NCBI GenBank assembly: GCA_027295745.1 | Contig: JAPUKI010000329.1 | Coordinates: 1-6,230, forward strand | DNA length: 6,230 nucleotides | From: Acidobacteriota bacterium | GTDB taxonomy: Bacteria; Acidobacteriota; UBA6911; RPQK01; JADFOI01 | Reading direction: 5' to 3' | In this document: positions 1 through 5,779 of the stretch, one piece after another | How positions within the stretch are numbered: the stretch's first letter is position 1 | Layout of the letters: every line of letters starts with the position of its first letter | Program-made: the position numbers and the translations under genes | The notes under the pieces: model-generated | Told to the model about the DNA's origin: nothing | Seen by the model: only the letters and a program-made list of their open reading frames with translations | The model's database searches: none

Positions 1-186
1 TGCGCACCGACGGCGTTGTGTTTCCTTGCCCTCCTCGACGTACTGCACGAGTACGTCTGCGGGGCGCTTGGGGTACCCGCTTGCGGGTCGCACGCCTTGT
101 CATCGCGGCGCTTGCGCCACTTCGCTACTAAAACCTATGCACAATGCGGGCTAGCCGGTAGACCACCGCCGGCCTGCGGCCGGCGG
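1..186. repeat. Intergenic cluster of four short hairpins
   Basis: This gene-free stretch carries four perfect short palindromes. At 37-57 an 8-bp stem (GACGTACT / AGTACGTC) has a 5-nt loop. At 75-88 ACCCGC pairs with GCGGGT. At 107-118 GGCGC pairs with GCGCC. At 166-186 a 9-bp stem (CCGCCGGCC / GGCCGGCGG) has a TGC loop. The two middle hairpins share a CGCTTGCG core. Several GC-rich hairpins in tandem between genes resemble REP/BIME-type dispersed repeats, which is an inference because copy number cannot be seen here. None is followed by a T-run on either strand, so they are not obvious intrinsic terminators. The only long open frame through it (16-288, plus) runs straight through the hairpins and into the AT-rich repeat and looks non-coding. 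Confidence 0.55.
166..186. repeat. Strong GC-rich hairpin, 9-bp perfect stem
   Basis: CCGCCGGCC (166-174), loop TGC (175-177) and GGCCGGCGG (178-186) form a perfect stem made only of G and C. It sits exactly at the boundary between the GC-rich hairpin cluster on the left and the AT-rich inverted repeat on the right. No T-tract follows on either strand, so it is more likely part of a repeat element than a standard terminator. Confidence 0.7.
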
Positions 187-350
187 AAATTCAAAATTCA
201 AAATTCCAATCAAATCCCGAATCCTAAATCACAAATAAATCCCTTCGAAAGTACCCAAGTTCCGAAACTCCTTCGACTAACCAGTTGAAAGTTTTGAACT
301 TGGAATTTGGAATTTGGGATTTGTTTGGAATTTAGGATTTAGGATTTGGG
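186..350. repeat. AT-rich imperfect inverted repeat, GGAATTT/GGATTT units
   Basis: The left arm (about 188-243) is made of AAATTC, AAATTCCAA, CAAATCCC and CCTAAATC units on the plus strand. The right arm (about 297-350) is made of their complements: GGAATTT at 302, 309-315 and 327, and GGATTT at 317, 335 and 342. The best-paired segment is 201-218 against 316-333, where 17 of 18 positions are complementary. The loop of roughly 55-100 nt between the arms (about 244-296) has no evident gene. The right arm ends 8 nt before the stop codon of the decayed acyl-CoA ligase, so a transcript from that gene would run straight into it. It could act as a weak transcription end or RNA-stabilising fold, or simply be a dispersed repeat; the sequence does not decide. 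Confidence 0.65.
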
Positions 351-357
351 TTTTCTC

Positions 358-840
358 TTAGTTCACTCGTTTGGTTTGTCCACTCCAGTAGGGTTCTCGG
401 AACTTGCGTTTGAGGATTTTTCCTGTTCTTCCCTTGGGCAGCGACTGGAAGAAGTCGATGCTTTGAGGAAGCTTGAACACTGCCAAATGCTTTCGGCAGT
501 GGGCGATGAGTTCCTTCTCTGTAACCTGCTGATCCGGCTTCAGGACTACCAGGGCCTTAGGGGTTTCACCCAGGGTGTGATGAGAAACGGGCATCACAGC
601 ACATTCCAACAGGGCCGGATGGGCCAGTAAAGCTTTTTCTACTTCAAGGCTGGAAATGTTTTCTCCTCCTCTGATGATAATATCTTTTTTCCGATCCTGG
701 ATGGGAACTAGCTATACTGTGGCAGCGTTGGATGTACTCTTCATAGGTCCACGAGTGCTCGCCATCCACCACGCCCACCTTTTGCCAAACTGGTCGCGTG
801 CTCGGTAGAGGAACCGGATAGGCGTTAAAGGGATCTTCAT
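358..840 (-). pseudogene. Acyl-CoA ligase (AMP-binding) remnant, core deleted
   Basis: This is the remains of an ANL-superfamily acyl-CoA ligase, which activates a carboxylic acid with ATP and transfers it to CoA. The ATG at 840 begins MKIPLTPIRFLYRARDQFG, a typical N-terminus. The matching sequence then continues one frame over (KVGVVDGEHSWTYEEYIQRC), consistent with loss of one A in the A-run at 780-783. Near 703-711 the N-terminal part joins abruptly to the C-terminal domain (A8 hinge motif DRKKDIIIRGGENIS, about 656-696), which runs through the A10 motif PKGRTGKILK with its catalytic lysine to a TAA at 358-360. The ATP-binding and acyl-pocket core, around 350 residues in a normal ~500-residue enzyme, is missing. 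In the frame of the ATG a TAG lies at 712-714. The ATG overlaps the upstream regulator's stop (ATGA), so the intact ancestor was translationally coupled to it. An assembly collapse is the main alternative to true decay. Confidence 0.85.
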
Positions 841-1490
841 GTTGAAACGATGAAGACTTGGCTGGCCAGTTCCTCACTCAACGTGTGTTCGATCTTTTTG
901 ACCTCGATGTGGATGGGCCCGTGGAAAGGGCTTTTCTTGAGCACGCTGATTTCAACGTCAGGGAAAATTCCGATCTCAGCCAGATAGCGCAACACCTCGG
1001 GGTCTCGATCGCTGACCCGGCACACTTTGACCTCTTCACCTCCAGACGTGTCCCACAGAGAGCGGAAGGGACGTTCTTCAATCTCCCCATCTTTCGACGG
1101 AATGGGATCTCCGTGTGGATCGATGGTTGGATGGCCAAGAACCGTATCGATCTTATCCTCGAATTCTTCGGAAATAACATGTTCCAGTTGTTCCGCCTCT
1201 TCATGGACTTTGTCCCAGCTGTAACCGAGTACTTCTGCAAGGTAGAGTTCGATCAAGCGGTGGTGGCGTAGAATTTCCAAGGCGATATGTTGACCTGCAG
1301 CAGTGAGAACAGCTCCCTGGTAAGGTTCATATTCGACCAGCTTCAGTTCAGAAAGCCTTTGTAGCATGTTCGTCACACTGGCGGCTGAGCAGTTCATCTC
1401 CTTGGCCAAACGAGAGGTCGAGATCTTCCCGCCATCAGCGCTGAACTGATAAATCGCCTTGAGGTAATCTTCCGTTGCCCGACTGATCAT
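837..1490 (-). CDS. DtxR/MntR-family metal-dependent transcriptional repressor
   Basis: This 217-residue cytoplasmic regulator binds a divalent metal, dimerises and represses metal-uptake genes. The order is a winged helix-turn-helix at about 4-65 (recognition region SAASVTNMLQRL, 35-46), a dimerisation and metal-binding domain at about 66-140, and a FeoA/SH3-like C-terminal domain at about 152-217, as in full-length DtxR. Ligand positions align with DtxR: H77 (H79), E81 (E83), H96 (H98), E103 (E105) and H104 (H106). The two residues that differ are D8 for Met10 and E100 for Cys102, the substitutions found in the manganese sensor MntR, so manganese sensing is more likely than iron (inference). 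The ATG at 1490 places the conserved TEDYLKAIY at residues 6-14. Only a weak GAGAG precedes it. The last codon overlaps the ATG of the decayed acyl-CoA ligase. No transporter gene is in view. Confidence 0.93.
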   Translation of the reverse strand: MISRATEDYLKAIYQFSADGGKISTSRLAKEMNCSAASVTNMLQRLSELKLVEYEPYQGAVLTAAGQHIALEILRHHRLIELYLAEVLGYSWDKVHEEAEQLEHVISEEFEDKIDTVLGHPTIDPHGDPIPSKDGEIEERPFRSLWDTSGGEEVKVCRVSDRDPEVLRYLAEIGIFPDVEISVLKKSPFHGPIHIEVKKIEHTLSEELASQVFIVST

Positions 1491-1508
1491 GTCAGTGTTA
1501 GTCTCTCA
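1490..1508. promoter_or_regulatory. Weak 19-bp imperfect palindrome, candidate operator
   Basis: Directly upstream of the repressor start, bases 1490-1508 show partial two-fold symmetry of the form TGnnAGnnTnAnnCTnnCA, with 5 of 9 base pairs matching. The length equals the 19-bp operator of DtxR-type repressors and the location suits autoregulation. The sequence does not match the known DtxR or MntR consensus boxes, and this much symmetry can arise by chance. Confidence 0.15.
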
Positions 1509-1522
1509 TATGCGCCTTCAGA

Positions 1523-1528
1523 ATTGTA
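1523..1528 (-). promoter_or_regulatory. Possible -10 element for the DtxR/MntR gene
   Basis: Read on the minus strand, TACAAT lies about 33 nt before the ATG at 1490, in the 68-nt gap behind the pyrE-like gene. No good -35 hexamer is seen at 16-18 nt. It would let the repressor be transcribed independently of the gene upstream, but the call rests on one hexamer. Confidence 0.25.
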
Positions 1529-1558
1529 CTTTACACCGGAGAAATGGAGGGAGTTCAC

Positions 1559-2242
1559 TCAGTCTCTCCATAAAGGCTTTTCGAACCGATGACTGCGAAG
1601 AAATTCATGAATTCGGCTGTGTGTTGCAGGAGTAATCAGTCCTTTCTCTAAGTAAAACGCTATGACATCAAGCAGTTTGAAGATGGAATAGACTTGATAC
1701 CCTTCCTCTTGTAAGAGTTCAGATCCTCCTTGCTGGCGATCAAAAAACACGATAATCCGTTGGACCGAGATTCCTTCCCTCTTCAGCTTCTCGATCGACT
1801 TCCACTTACTGAGGCCCGACGCCATGACATCGTCGATGAGAGTGTATTCGCAATTATCGCAATTTTTTTTGCCTATGACATAGGACGGCGACACCGAATG
1901 GTATTCTTTCGCTTTCTGACGTAGAAGCAGATAGTGCAGAGGTTGCCCTATCCTTGTCTGTGTGTAATGCAGGACAGTGGAGACAGCCAAAGGTGTTGCA
2001 GTGTCAGGGACCCCGATGACAACTTGCCGGGTTTCGTGATTCTCAGCCAGCCTGCAGATCTTCCCAGCAAACTCACTTCCAACTCGCCACATGAGATCCG
2101 GGCGCTCATAGAGATTCCCTCTTAAGTCCAGGTAAATTGGAGAATTGAGACCGTACTTCCTCCGAATGGCTGTCCCAAACAGTACAATTCCGGCCCGCTT
2201 GAATTCGACTAACAATGATTGCTGTTCCAGGGTGAGTTCCAT
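1559..2242 (-). CDS. pyrE: Orotate phosphoribosyltransferase-like protein (PyrE family)
   Basis: OPRTases make orotidine 5'-phosphate from orotate and PRPP in UMP synthesis. From the ATG at 2242 the protein is 227 residues, close to the usual 200-230. Visible features are the N-terminal FGxxxxRxGxxSPIYLDLR segment (about 22-41), the catalytic-loop-like RQKAKEYH (108-115), the PRPP-binding loop LIDDVMASGLSK (135-146), FFDRQQGG (166-173) and the terminal VYSIFKLLDVI (184-194). The PRPP loop follows the family's DDVxTxG pattern loosely, with Ala where Thr is usual. In the catalytic loop a Gln stands where many enzymes have the first Lys. A CxxC (NCDNC) lies just before the PRPP loop. An in-frame GTG at 2314 would add 24 unconserved residues that span a hairpin; the ATG fits the family better, although neither start has a clear ribosome site. 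Activity on orotate is likely but not certain given these changes. No other pyrimidine gene is adjacent. Confidence 0.85.
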   Translation of the reverse strand: MELTLEQQSLLVEFKRAGIVLFGTAIRRKYGLNSPIYLDLRGNLYERPDLMWRVGSEFAGKICRLAENHETRQVVIGVPDTATPLAVSTVLHYTQTRIGQPLHYLLLRQKAKEYHSVSPSYVIGKKNCDNCEYTLIDDVMASGLSKWKSIEKLKREGISVQRIIVFFDRQQGGSELLQEEGYQVYSIFKLLDVIAFYLEKGLITPATHSRIHEFLRSHRFEKPLWRD

Positions 2243-2296
2243 TTTAGCTAAACAAGAGTTGAGCTTGTGTGGATGAATCCGCTGTGGCTGGGGAGC

Positions 2297-2311
2297 GCGA
2301 AGCGGCTTCGC
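2297..2311. repeat. Short hairpin near the pyrE-like 5' end
   Basis: GCGAAG (2297-2302), loop CGG and CTTCGC (2306-2311) form a perfect 6-bp stem. It lies upstream of the preferred pyrE-like ATG at 2242, in what would be its leader, or within the first codons if the GTG at 2314 is used. It may be an RNA hairpin or a chance palindrome. Confidence 0.4.
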
Positions 2312-2354
2312 CACGAGACCCTGGAGAATAATACTGTAAAAGGAAATCGTTTTC

Positions 2355-2363
2355 TGCTAAAAT
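2355..2363 (+). promoter_or_regulatory. Extended -10 promoter element for the NTF2-like gene
   Basis: TGCTAAAAT matches an extended -10 (TGnTATAAT) with five of six hexamer bases. The -35 position (about 2335-2340, TGTAAA) is poor, which is normal for extended -10 promoters. Transcription would start near 2370, only about 10 nt before the ATG at 2380, giving a very short leader without a Shine-Dalgarno sequence. A TATTAT on the opposite strand (2328-2333) may serve the divergent pyrE-like gene, but its -35 is also weak. Confidence 0.35.
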
Positions 2364-2379
2364 CACTCGTCTCCAAATC

Positions 2380-2784
2380 ATGCGAAACAACCCAAGGGAG
2401 AGGTTACTCCACTTACATCGCAAGCATGTGAGGGCATGGGAACAGAAAAGTTTCGATCACCTGCGTGACTTGTACTGCGGCGATGCAGTGGTTTTCAACA
2501 TTGTTCCACCGGCTCGCTTTCCCGACTTTAAGACCTTCCAAAATACACTGCAGCAATATTTTGCTCAAATGAAAGATCTGTCTATCCTGACTTCGAACAT
2601 TCAGATCGAAGTCAATGGTGAGGTCGCCTGGATTACGTCACAGTATCTGATGGCCTATCACCGAAATGGCCGGCTAGTTCGACAAAATGGGCGCTGGACG
2701 GAGATTTACTGTCAGAATGAGGTCGACTGGAAACTCACCCATCTCCACTCTTCTCCCGATCCCCTGGGACAATACTCTCCATAA
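2380..2784 (+). CDS. NTF2/SnoaL-like small protein of unknown function
   Basis: This 134-residue soluble protein looks like a single cone-shaped alpha+beta (NTF2-like, SnoaL_3/DUF4440 type) domain. An N-terminal helix (about 6-31, with W20) leads into YCGDAVVFN (32-40). A second helix follows with FxTFxxxLQQYF (50-61), and then the paired strands IQIEVNGEVAWITSQYLMAY (74-93), RLVRQNGRWTEIYCQ (98-112) and WKLTHLHSSPDP (117-128). The alternation GEVAWI...GRWTEIY...WKLTHLHSS is the usual signature of the fold. Members range from ketosteroid isomerase-like enzymes to non-catalytic binding proteins, and no substrate can be inferred. It is the only rightward gene in the window. It is divergent from the pyrE-like gene and ends 14 nt before the convergent polysaccharide operon. 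The ATG at 2380 has no evident ribosome site; a promoter element lies very close, so translation may be nearly leaderless. Confidence 0.8.
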   Translation: MRNNPRERLLHLHRKHVRAWEQKSFDHLRDLYCGDAVVFNIVPPARFPDFKTFQNTLQQYFAQMKDLSILTSNIQIEVNGEVAWITSQYLMAYHRNGRLVRQNGRWTEIYCQNEVDWKLTHLHSSPDPLGQYSP

Positions 2785-2793
2785 AGAGGATGG

Positions 2794-2819
2794 GAGTACT
2801 AGAAGCGCCCTGGGTACTC
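2794..2819. terminator. Weak hairpin between two convergent genes
   Basis: GAGTAC (2794-2799) can pair with GTACTC (2814-2819) across a 14-nt loop. It sits just after the stop of the plus-strand NTF2-like gene and overlaps the stop codon of the leftward gene. A hairpin between convergent genes could end transcription in both directions, but there is no T-run on either side, so this is a tentative call. Confidence 0.2.
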
Positions 2820-3455
2820 TTGCACTTCGGATTTCGAACTTCCTTCAGACGCTACTCGCTTGAACTTCATGAGAGTGACCCAGAGCATCAGGTAGAAGAA
2901 CCTGGGGAAGAAGAGTAAGACTCGTATTGCTCTTGGTAGAAGGATGCCAAGTGCCCCTATGTCGGGGCCGTTGATCAGGAAGCGGTGAATGTTTCGCCAA
3001 CTGAGATGGAACCTCTCCAGGTTTTCATCGAAGACCAGCCGATTCCGGACGGGGAGCAAACAAAAGAAGAGTCTTTGCTTCCGAAAGATGGGACGTCTCG
3101 AAAAAACTGCTGCTACCATGTCGGGGGCCACTTTTTTTATCTGCCTCACCAGCTGGAGGTTGGACCGGAGATGCTGCTTCGAATAAGTCAGAATCTGGTA
3201 GATATGGGCGTTTGTTTCGAACTCGTTTCGGTCGTTTTCTCGGCAGAGAAGAACAATTTCACATTGTGGATAGAGCTTTTCCCTCAATTTCTCGATGGCG
3301 GGGGAGAGGTAGGAGGGCGCCTCCGTTTGAACAAAGAGAATTCGTGCTGCAGCCTTTGGAGAGGAGATCCCGTGAAGATCCCGTTGCGGATTGGTCGTGG
3401 TCACAAGTGAAGGAGGATCGTTTTCCAGAGGAAGCACTCTTTTCAGCATCTTCAT
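2799..3455 (-). CDS. Unassigned protein of the polysaccharide operon, Rossmann-like with hydrophobic tail
   Basis: I cannot assign a function to this 218-residue protein. Residues 1-35 are polar and probably disordered. Residues 38-145 look like one Rossmann-type half: strand RILFVQT (38-44), helix with SPAIEKLREKLYP (51-63), strand CEIVLLCR (65-72), helix LQLVRQIKKVAPD (100-112), strand MVAAVFS (113-119) and RLVFDENLERF (139-149). This arrangement recalls the N-terminal half of GT9/GT-B transferases (ADP-heptose transferase-like), but there is no second, donor-binding half. Residues 165-197 are strongly hydrophobic with scattered basic residues, likely a membrane segment or anchor, followed by a charged tail. 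The ATG at 3455 overlaps the stop of the GT2-GT4 fusion gene (ATGA), so it is translationally coupled to it and probably acts with it at the cytoplasmic membrane. It could be a minimal transferase or an accessory subunit. Confidence 0.8.
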   Translation of the reverse strand: MKMLKRVLPLENDPPSLVTTTNPQRDLHGISSPKAAARILFVQTEAPSYLSPAIEKLREKLYPQCEIVLLCRENDRNEFETNAHIYQILTYSKQHLRSNLQLVRQIKKVAPDMVAAVFSRRPIFRKQRLFFCLLPVRNRLVFDENLERFHLSWRNIHRFLINGPDIGALGILLPRAIRVLLFFPRFFYLMLWVTLMKFKRVASEGSSKSEVQEYPGRF

Positions 3456-5779
3456 GGGTACTGGTTCCTCGCTTCGTACTGAGGGTAGGAGGCACTTGCC
3501 AGGGATTCATACTCTTCGATCATCTGGTCTCCCAGAATGCTCCAGTCATAGAGCTGGCCGGCTGTCTGGCGTCCATTTCGCCCTAACCGCTCGCAGAAGG
3601 AAGGAGTACGTAGCAAGGCGAGAGTCCAGAGTGCGAAGTCATGCGGTTTGTCTGCAATTAAAAGATTTTCACCGTGGCAAGTCCGGATACCCGAACAGGC
3701 CAGTGAAGTGGCAACGATTGCTTTGCCGGCTGCCCATGCTTCCAGGATCTTTCCCCGAATGCCCACTCCAGTCCTCACCGGCACGACTACGATTTGAGCT
3801 CTTTGATAGTAATCTCGAATATCTTCCACATATCCCGTGACCGTAACCTGGCTGTGGGTGCCCAGCTCCTGGACCGATTGGGGAGGTGATGAGCCCACGA
3901 TATAGAGATGAGTCTGAGGGTGCTCCCGAAGAATCAGTGGGAAAATTTGCTCACAAAAGTAGAGCATTGCATCCACATTGGGGTCATGGCGAAAAGCTCC
4001 CACAAAGACCAAGGCATTCTTATCGGGTGGACGAAAACCGTTGGAACTAAAATATTCATTGTCTACACCAGTATTGACAACAGACAGTTTTTTCTTTTCG
4101 ATATACCCTCGTAAATAGTCGTGGTCTCTGTCGGTGACGCATACGACTTTCTCCACTTTCCGGCACAACTCAAGCTCACGGTAGAAAATCTGCCAGGCAT
4201 TGTAGAGCTTCTTGAGCTTCAGGAAGAGATTCGACTCCAGCTTCACCAGGATGTTATGAGCTGCGTAACTGACCTCAATTTCAGTTATCAGCTTAGGAAT
4301 ATGGGGAACCAGGCCTGCGTATTGAGCCATCTGGACCCACTCGAAATGCACCAAATCAAAGTCCTCCTCGGTCAAGATCTCCTCCAGTTTTTTCCCGAAC
4401 TCCGCGGTATTGAATTCCTCAAAGGGTTCGTAAGGGAAGAAGGAAACTGGGAAACATCCCCGCCGGTAGAGGAGTTCAACTCGTTTGCAGGTCAGTAGGA
4501 GTTGAGCCCGTTGTGCTGCCTCTTCTTCAGTTTCTACGAAGCTGATCACACTGACTTCATGTTTCTTCGATACCCACTGCAGCAGTTGCAAGACGCGTCC
4601 TGCCCCCCCATGACGCCCGACATGGGGGAGATAGGCACTCACGATGAGGATTCGCAAGGGAAACTGAGGAGTTCTTCGCCGATCAGGGTGGAAGTGATTC
4701 AGATAAGTTAAGGGGTGTCGAACCCATCCAAAGAGAGTCTCCCCGGACACAACCCGGCGAGGCTCTCCAAACCTCGACAGCAGAGCCGCGGGGAGCTTTC
4801 TCAGCGAGCGAAGGTAGGTCCAGACAGAGAAGCGCTTTATGAGGTGAAGTGGGAGAAACAGAAGATGGGGGAGCACTGTGCGCAGCTGGTAGTTTTTCCA
4901 GATATACCAAAACTTTCTCTCCTCTATGAGCTCTTTGAGTTCGGGCTTCGCGAAGCGGACCGCGCTGGTGCTCCTATGCTTGTGGAGCACTTTGCTATGT
5001 GCTGCCAACAATACCTTCCAGCCGCGGCGCCAGGCTCGGTAGCTCAGATCCGTGTCTTCCACATAACAAGGTGAGAACAGAGAGGAGAAGCCTCCCAGTT
5101 GTAGAAAGCCCTGACGATGAAAGGCGGAGGATCCTCCGCCAGCCCACAGAATCGGTAGGTATTTGCGTGTGTCATGGAAGGATTGAAGCGGCTCGTGAGA
5201 CAGGTGCAGATAACCCCATTTGAAATGAGCCTGGGTATTACCTGTCTCTTCTGAGCGCTTACCCTCCGGGAAAAACACTTGGCTGGAAACTGCAAAGACC
5301 TGCGGGTCTGAGAAAGCTTCCAGAAGTGGTGGCAAGAAATCCTCTGCCACAATCATGTCATTGTTGAGAAGCACTACAATGTCATGACTGGCAGCTTCGA
5401 CACCATGATTGTTTGCAACGCCAAAACCGAAATTCTCATTTAAAGTGACAATGCGAACATTCGGATGGTTCAGCTGAAGCCAAGAGACACTGTCGTCGCG
5501 GCTTCCATTGTCGATCACAATGATTTCGTGGCTCTTGCCTGTAAAACCGACAGCTTTTTCCAGCGCCGGCAGGCTCTCTTCCAGCAGGTGGCGACCATTC
5601 CAGTTCAGAATCACAATGGAACAGAGTTCCCTGGATGCTGCCTGAGAGCCAACTTCTCGCCTGGCAAGGGGGTGGCAATACAACTGCAGGGAACGAACAC
5701 AGTCAAAAAGAATAAAGAGCCCCAGCAAGAAGAGCTGAAGTGGAAAGAAGAAAAACCAGAGCGCAATTCGTGTGAACAT
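3452..5779 (-). CDS. Fused GT2-GT4 bifunctional glycosyltransferase
   Basis: This is one uninterrupted frame of 775 residues, and positions below count from its ATG. An N-terminal hydrophobic segment (about 2-28) probably anchors it to the inner membrane. A GT2 (GT-A, rhamnosyltransferase/WbbL-like) domain spans about 52-330: SIVILNWNG (54-62), DNGSRDDS (90-97), the DxD-like NND (139-141), the AGGGSSAF acceptor loop (213-220) and EDTDLSYRAWRRGW (241-254) with the likely catalytic acid pair. A GT4 (GT-B) domain spans about 375-760: LRILIVSAYLP, the GGAGRV loop (391-396), NTGVD (569-573), LVFVGAFRHDPN (590-601), VTGYVEDI (647-654) and GVGIRGKILEAWAAGK (671-686). The second Glu of the EX7E motif is E680; the first is not conserved, as in sugar transferases of the PEP-CTERM-associated type. 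It should add two sugars in turn to a lipid-linked glycan; donors are unknown. The TGATG overlap with the upstream gene favours this ATG over a TTG one codon earlier. Confidence 0.94.
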   Translation of the reverse strand: MFTRIALWFFFFPLQLFLLGLFILFDCVRSLQLYCHPLARREVGSQAASRELCSIVILNWNGRHLLEESLPALEKAVGFTGKSHEIIVIDNGSRDDSVSWLQLNHPNVRIVTLNENFGFGVANNHGVEAASHDIVVLLNNDMIVAEDFLPPLLEAFSDPQVFAVSSQVFFPEGKRSEETGNTQAHFKWGYLHLSHEPLQSFHDTRKYLPILWAGGGSSAFHRQGFLQLGGFSSLFSPCYVEDTDLSYRAWRRGWKVLLAAHSKVLHKHRSTSAVRFAKPELKELIEERKFWYIWKNYQLRTVLPHLLFLPLHLIKRFSVWTYLRSLRKLPAALLSRFGEPRRVVSGETLFGWVRHPLTYLNHFHPDRRRTPQFPLRILIVSAYLPHVGRHGGAGRVLQLLQWVSKKHEVSVISFVETEEEAAQRAQLLLTCKRVELLYRRGCFPVSFFPYEPFEEFNTAEFGKKLEEILTEEDFDLVHFEWVQMAQYAGLVPHIPKLITEIEVSYAAHNILVKLESNLFLKLKKLYNAWQIFYRELELCRKVEKVVCVTDRDHDYLRGYIEKKKLSVVNTGVDNEYFSSNGFRPPDKNALVFVGAFRHDPNVDAMLYFCEQIFPLILREHPQTHLYIVGSSPPQSVQELGTHSQVTVTGYVEDIRDYYQRAQIVVVPVRTGVGIRGKILEAWAAGKAIVATSLACSGIRTCHGENLLIADKPHDFALWTLALLRTPSFCERLGRNGRQTAGQLYDWSILGDQMIEEYESLASASYPQYEARNQYP

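Noticed and set aside
166..186. Rho-independent terminator
   Set aside because: The stem is strong, but no T-run follows it on either strand.
16..288. Open frame of 90 codons on the plus strand
   Set aside because: It reads through the hairpin cluster and the AT-rich repeat, has odd composition (Cys/Arg-rich then Asn/Lys/Pro-rich) and no family resemblance. It is best seen as a repeat read by chance.
186..350. CRISPR-like array
   Set aside because: The repeated words are only 6-7 bp, unevenly spaced and present in both orientations. There are no spacers of constant length and no cas genes.
644..877. Minus-strand frame of 77 codons as a gene of its own
   Set aside because: Its middle is the frameshifted N-terminus of the acyl-CoA ligase, and its ends are out-of-frame readings of the regulator gene and of the ligase C-terminal domain.
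858..1271. Plus-strand and alternative minus-strand frames over the DtxR/MntR gene
   Set aside because: They are shadows of the regulator's reading frame, and only that frame shows the conserved HTH and metal ligands.
3212..3586. Plus-strand open frames opposite the polysaccharide operon (also around 3391-3840, 4121-4498, 4715-5074 and 5465-5875)
   Set aside because: They lie wholly antisense to genes with clear family motifs, have no ribosome sites and show no recognisable protein features.
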